A model generated the notes under the pieces. That model worked only from the letters and a program-made list of their open reading frames with translations, did not search any database and had not been told where the DNA came from. Positions 61,301 through 64,000 of a stretch of DNA of 64,000 bases are shown here, in pieces; the first letter of the stretch is position 1, and the number at the start of each line of letters is the position of its first letter. The translations under genes were made by a program, and so were the position numbers. The stretch comes from Arthrobacter sp. NIO-1057 (GTDB lineage: Bacteria > Actinomycetota > Actinomycetes > Actinomycetales > Micrococcaceae). The DNA is taken from contig NZ_FMAT01000001.1 of NCBI RefSeq assembly GCF_900094805.1, positions 1,126,196 to 1,190,195 of the forward strand. The letters are read 5' to 3'.

Positions 61301-64000
61301 TTCAACTGCTTCTTGGCCGAAATCAGACTCTGATCGGTTCTTCAACGTATAAGCCTCATCGATAAAGAGCACACCGCCCATCGCCCTATCAACTGCTTCA
61401 TTAGTCTTGATTGCCGTCTGACCGACATAGCCCGCAACCAGCCCTGATCTATCGACCTCGATCACGTGTCCGCTATGTAGAAGACCTAAGGCGCGATACA
61501 ACCGAGCCAGCAATCTGGCAATAGTCGTCTTGCCCGTTCCAGGAGGGCCCGTGAATAGCAAATGCGGCAGATCAATCTCCATTGGACCCTGCCCTAGTTC
61601 GGCCCGACGTTGCATCGCTTCAACGCCAAGACGCAAAGACTTCACCTGTGCCTTCAATTGCGGCTGCCCGACCTTAGCGTCAAGCTCAGCTAGAACATCT
61701 TCAACGCTCTCAGAGCCTTCGGATTGTCCACCGAAAAGCTCATTAAGAGCTGGTTCGATATCTTCGATCTTTAAGGTGTTGAGAACTTCAAGATTTGGTC
61801 GCTGCTCTGAGACTGAAACTACCCGTTGGTCCCGTAGACGCTCGGCATGCGCCACCATATTCTCAATGGACCCTGCGTTTCCCCATGTCTTGCTTTTGAA
61901 TGCACCGGTTTTTTCGGACTTCAATAAGCGTTCTTCCAAATACCCCCGCGCTTCTTCGTCTAAATGTCCGCCTCGCGTAGCGATCATCTGCTCAGCAATC
62001 TGAAGGAGTTCAACAGCCGAATACGGAACAAAATTAATAGTGGTTGGGAAGCGCCGTGGTAAACCCGCATTCATCGTCAAGAAGTCTTGGATCGGTTCAA
62101 CATACCCTGCTGCAATAACGAGGAATCTTCCTTTGTCATCACTCATCCGTTTCATCAACGTATTGACGGCTTCTACGCCAGGATTATTCGATGAATCATC
62201 CTTTAGAGTGTAGGCTTCGTCGATAAATAGAATTCCGCCCATAGCCTTATCAATTTGCTCATTCGTTTTTGGCCCGGTCTGTCCTACATAACCGGAAACA
62301 AGGCCTGACCTGTCCACTTCAATCACGTGGCCGCTAGGTAGAAGACCCAAAGCGCGATACAAGCGAGCCAGCAACCTGGCAATTGTCGTTTTACCTGTGC
62401 CGGGGGGACCCGTGAACAGCAAATGCGGCAAATCAATAGCGATAGGGCCTTGGCCTAGCTCGGCACGGCGTTGCATCGCTTCAACGCTTGCACACAGGGA
62501 GCGTACCTGAGCCTTTAGCTTCGGCTGCCCAACCTTGGCATCAAGCTCAGCCAGAACGTCTTCGACACGCTCAGTTGTCGTTCCGCGGCGTCCGATGCCC
62601 ATATCGTCGCACGCTGCTAAAACGTCTTCTTCAGAAATCGTAGACAGTGAGTCAAGATCTAAAGTTTGAGCATCGCTTACTCTCAAGTCTCGATATTCAG
62701 AAGATTTTGACATTAGATTACGCATAGTGCGGGCATTGCCCCAGTCACTTTTATCAAATCCACCGCGTAGTTCCTCTTCGGTGAGCCGTTGCAGCAGAAG
62801 GACTTCGGCAGTTTCACTCAGACTATTATCGTTCTTCCTAGACATGATTTGCGCAATATCTACAAGTTCTTCGGGAGAATATGATTCAAATTCTATAAAC
62901 GAGGAGAATCTGGATGGGATTCCTGGATTTGATTTCAGGAATCCATCCATTTCGTCCGTATAGCCTGCCGCGATGCAGACGATCTGCCCCTGGTTGTCCT
63001 CAATGCCCTTGAGAAGCGTGTCTATCGCTTGCGGGCCAAAATCATTCTGTCCCCCAGATGCGAGACTATAAGCTTCATCAATGAATAGAACACCACCCAA
63101 CGCTTCTTCAATCGCGGCCTGCGTTTTTTCCTCCGTACCACCGATGTGCGAAGCAACGAGCTTAGTTCGATCCACTTCGATCAGTTTGTCAGTCGGCAGG
63201 ATATCGAGGGCATAAAATAGCTCCGCAAGAAGTCGGGCTACGGATGTTTTTCCCGTGCCTGGAGGGCCGCTAAAAATGAAATTCTTGGTAAGACTACTGC
63301 CTTTTAGCCCAAGCTCAGCACGGTGCTTGGCAAGCTCGACCTGTCGCACTATACGTTCGACTTGGTTCTTAACCGATGCTTGCCCAGTGAACTCTTCTAG
63401 TTTCGCCAAAACGTCGCTCTTCTGTGGCTTCGAACGAGCCAACTTCCGTGCTGATGCAGAGATTCTTTGTTGATAGATGGTAATTGAAGACGAGCTGCCC
63501 CAATATCGGTGACAGTAGCCCACATATCCGTTTTTGCCAGAACTTCGCGTAAGGCGAAGGATCTTGGAGTCTTCCGACACGCCAATACTCGGATTCCCAA
63601 ATTCCTGGTACATAGAGCTTGCCACGAACGCAGCCCCAACGGTCCAGCGGCTGTCTACTGGGATTAGGGCCGGTATGCCAAGAACCTGAGCAGTCAAAGG
63701 ACTACCTAGCTTACCCTTGTCATTTCGGAAGATCACAGAGCTAGGTGTAACCGCAATGAAAAACTCTTCCGTTTCCCCAGTCCGACCAAGGTTCTGCAAG
63801 TCGTCGTTCTGGAGAACAGCCTTTGTGCTCAGTCCTGCAGTCGTGAACTGCTTATAGTTCTCCAGCATCTGCGAGGGATCCCAAAGGTCCAACTCGAAAA
63901 GTGGCTGCTGATTCAATGATTGCACTTCAAGAACAATGGCGTCATCGACGACTCGTTGAATGAAACTTGCTTTTTCTTCAGCTACAAAGAGGTCAAGAGC
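58361..64000 (-). CDS. Giant protein with five tandem CbxX/CfqX-type AAA+ modules (partial, runs off the right edge)
   Basis: The frame is open from the window edge to a stop at 58361, at least 1879 codons. The first in-frame start (GTG 63925) has no ribosome binding site, so the N-terminus is probably outside. Counting from that GTG, an N-terminal region of about 180 residues is unassigned. AAA+ modules follow with Walker A GPPGTGKT near 221, 505, 791 and 1078 and Walker B LFIDEAY or LFVDEAY. A fifth module near 1459 has GEAGTGKK and LYLDSRG, so is probably inactive. An acidic linker (about 1305-1420) and a C-terminal domain of about 200 residues complete it. The modules resemble CbxX/SpoVK/EccA ATPases. 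Function unknown. Confidence 0.85.
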   Translation of the reverse strand, partial: ALDLFVAEEKASFIQRVVDDAIVLEVQSLNQQPLFELDLWDPSQMLENYKQFTTAGLSTKAVLQNDDLQNLGRTGETEEFFIAVTPSSVIFRNDKGKLGSPLTAQVLGIPALIPVDSRWTVGAAFVASSMYQEFGNPSIGVSEDSKILRLTRSSGKNGYVGYCHRYWGSSSSITIYQQRISASARKLARSKPQKSDVLAKLEEFTGQASVKNQVERIVRQVELAKHRAELGLKGSSLTKNFIFSGPPGTGKTSVARLLAELFYALDILPTDKLIEVDRTKLVASHIGGTEEKTQAAIEEALGGVLFIDEAYSLASGGQNDFGPQAIDTLLKGIEDNQGQIVCIAAGYTDEMDGFLKSNPGIPSRFSSFIEFESYSPEELVDIAQIMSRKNDNSLSETAEVLLLQRLTEEELRGGFDKSDWGNARTMRNLMSKSSEYRDLRVSDAQTLDLDSLSTISEEDVLAACDDMGIGRRGTTTERVEDVLAELDAKVGQPKLKAQVRSLCASVEAMQRRAELGQGPIAIDLPHLLFTGPPGTGKTTIARLLARLYRALGLLPSGHVIEVDRSGLVSGYVGQTGPKTNEQIDKAMGGILFIDEAYTLKDDSSNNPGVEAVNTLMKRMSDDKGRFLVIAAGYVEPIQDFLTMNAGLPRRFPTTINFVPYSAVELLQIAEQMIATRGGHLDEEARGYLEERLLKSEKTGAFKSKTWGNAGSIENMVAHAERLRDQRVVSVSEQRPNLEVLNTLKIEDIEPALNELFGGQSEGSESVEDVLAELDAKVGQPQLKAQVKSLRLGVEAMQRRAELGQGPMEIDLPHLLFTGPPGTGKTTIARLLARLYRALGLLHSGHVIEVDRSGLVAGYVGQTAIKTNEAVDRAMGGVLFIDEAYTLKNRSESDFGQEAVETLMKRMSDDAGKFLVIAAGYAGPMQDFLKMNFGLQRRFPTTISFSPYSALELHQIAEQMLGARGGRFEVEAGKHLERRLVSAEKSGIFDSSEWGNAGSIQNLVSHASRLRDQRVLQDPANPRLDKDLNTLTVADIEPALKELLGGNSEVDESVEDVLAELDAKVGQPELKAQVRALRLGVEAKLRRTELGIEQASERLPHLLFVGPPGTGKTTIARLLARLYRALGLLPSGHVVEVDRSGLVSGYVGQTAIKTNEVIDSAMGGVLFVDEAYTLKGRSENDPGVEAVEALMKRMSDDAGKFLVIAAGYAGPMQDFLALNDGLARRFETTIEFFPYSALELVQIAEQMLAAQGGYLDNDALVLLKNRLTCAENNGVFASKSWGNAGSIGNLVAHAARLRDQRVFEISGYQPTAKELTEVLSCDLKPALEELIGREPKTFQELAEKNQDSREVPHYDSDISPDFAEPFEPEQDSIDLVAGYSQAISQVRVDEHPMSRSELPSIVEAGEADLVDELVAGEFVMKPAENSTEAESAETVERLVEELENHVGQEPLKATISEWLAEARAHQTRRALGLRAEENVAEFLLFSGEAGTGKKTIARLLGRLYCALGLLPSNKFEYAALDELTDISNDGFKKWVVEIVSSSTGGVLYLDSRGQRLSDAFVKEFASEAKEILVKSGLYSAIIFAGEDYDLNRFVEAGSTNEVFTFKKLSFEPYDNNELVGIFHAMAMSRQEILDEDVLPELALRLDYAMERRDVRESGKTNANDMGYLLASAEKHRNGRIFSDLLVTPGREELNRISIVDLVAACEGAELIAPRGNETSNLTVVPRSTLPASKVFREEISGQERERRRTAVREQVGNAAQELAPGIVRGSSAPAGPELMALGIQEVYWQGGHSMGMQLRFIPGNKSKMYYFAGGSNGDLPATSGYRGDSVTPEAEIITTEEYPLQTVQDWQESHLSLTRAILDSVRRVLATKDVITESGA
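59900..62600 (-). repeat. Internal direct repeats of about 860 bases (AAA+ modules 2-4)
   Basis: Three consecutive modules are similar at DNA level. The segments around CACGTG at 60604, 61463 and 62324 continue through the Walker A codons with long shared blocks, offset by 859-861 bases (286-287 codons). This indicates tandem duplication of one AAA+ module, more recent than the split from modules 1 and 5. Confidence 0.75.

Noticed and set aside
63923-63925. GTG as the start of the AAA+ protein
   Set aside because: No ribosome binding site precedes it, and the frame stays open without a stop to the window edge, so the gene very likely starts outside.
1-64000. tRNA, rRNA, CRISPR arrays, insertion sequences, prophage genes
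   Set aside because: None recognised on either strand by reading; no regularly spaced short repeats and no transposase or integrase motifs.

Overview
The window looks like chromosomal DNA of a moderate-GC actinobacterium of the family Micrococcaceae, closest in style to Arthrobacter or Glutamicibacter. I infer this from three things. The ribosomal spc-type cluster lacks an S14 gene between L5 and S8, which I recall being described for Micrococcus luteus. TTG and GTG starts are frequent. One secreted enzyme closely resembles Arthrobacter levan fructotransferase. No tRNA, rRNA, CRISPR array or intact insertion sequence was seen.

Layout: 0.5-7.5 kb holds a THUMP-like methyltransferase, a GCS2-type carboxylate-amine ligase, a MarR/MFS drug-efflux pair and a fumarylacetoacetate-hydrolase-family enzyme. 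7.5-28.7 kb is a fructan (probably levan) utilisation island with four GH32 genes, three LacI-family repressors, three transporters and a fructokinase. It falls into three transcription units. Unit A (minus, 15.8 to 7.5 kb) is lacI, a Dpp-type ABC importer and a Tat-secreted GH32. Unit B (plus, 17.2 to 21.0 kb) is a cytosolic GH32, fructokinase and an MFS sugar porter, with its own lacI divergent. Unit C (minus, 28.6 to 21.2 kb) is an unusual cytosolic GH32, a CUT1 ABC importer without its ATPase, lacI, and a Tat-secreted levan fructotransferase-like enzyme. Each unit has a readable promoter with LacI-type palindromes. The working model is extracellular cleavage of levan to short oligofructosides and difructose anhydride, import by separate carriers, cytosolic hydrolysis and phosphorylation of fructose.

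29-44 kb is housekeeping: a tightly overlapped alr-tsaE-tsaB-rimI-tsaD operon, mscL, coaA, glmS, acpS, nnr, a UDP-glucose dehydrogenase, glmM, rpsI, rplM and truA. Between truA and rplQ (44.1-46.9 kb) lies a small accessory patch with three paralogous lipoprotein genes and an orphan membrane protein. The middle lipoprotein is frameshifted at a TTGC tandem repeat inside the signal peptide; removing one repeat puts the lipobox cysteine at residue 22, exactly as in both paralogues.

47-57.5 kb is the r-protein/RNA polymerase cluster on the minus strand: rplN, rplX, rplE, rpsH, rplF, rplR, rpsE, rpmD, rplO, then secY, adk, map, then infA, rpmJ, rpsM, rpsK, rpoA, rplQ. Strong hairpins after rplO, adk and map divide it into several transcription units. 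Where rpsQ and the S10 operon usually sit upstream of rplN there is an 850-base spacer and then a very large gene, open through the right edge of the window. It encodes at least 1879 residues with five tandem CbxX/CfqX-type AAA+ modules, the last apparently catalytically dead. This AAA+ array is the least explained object in the window.
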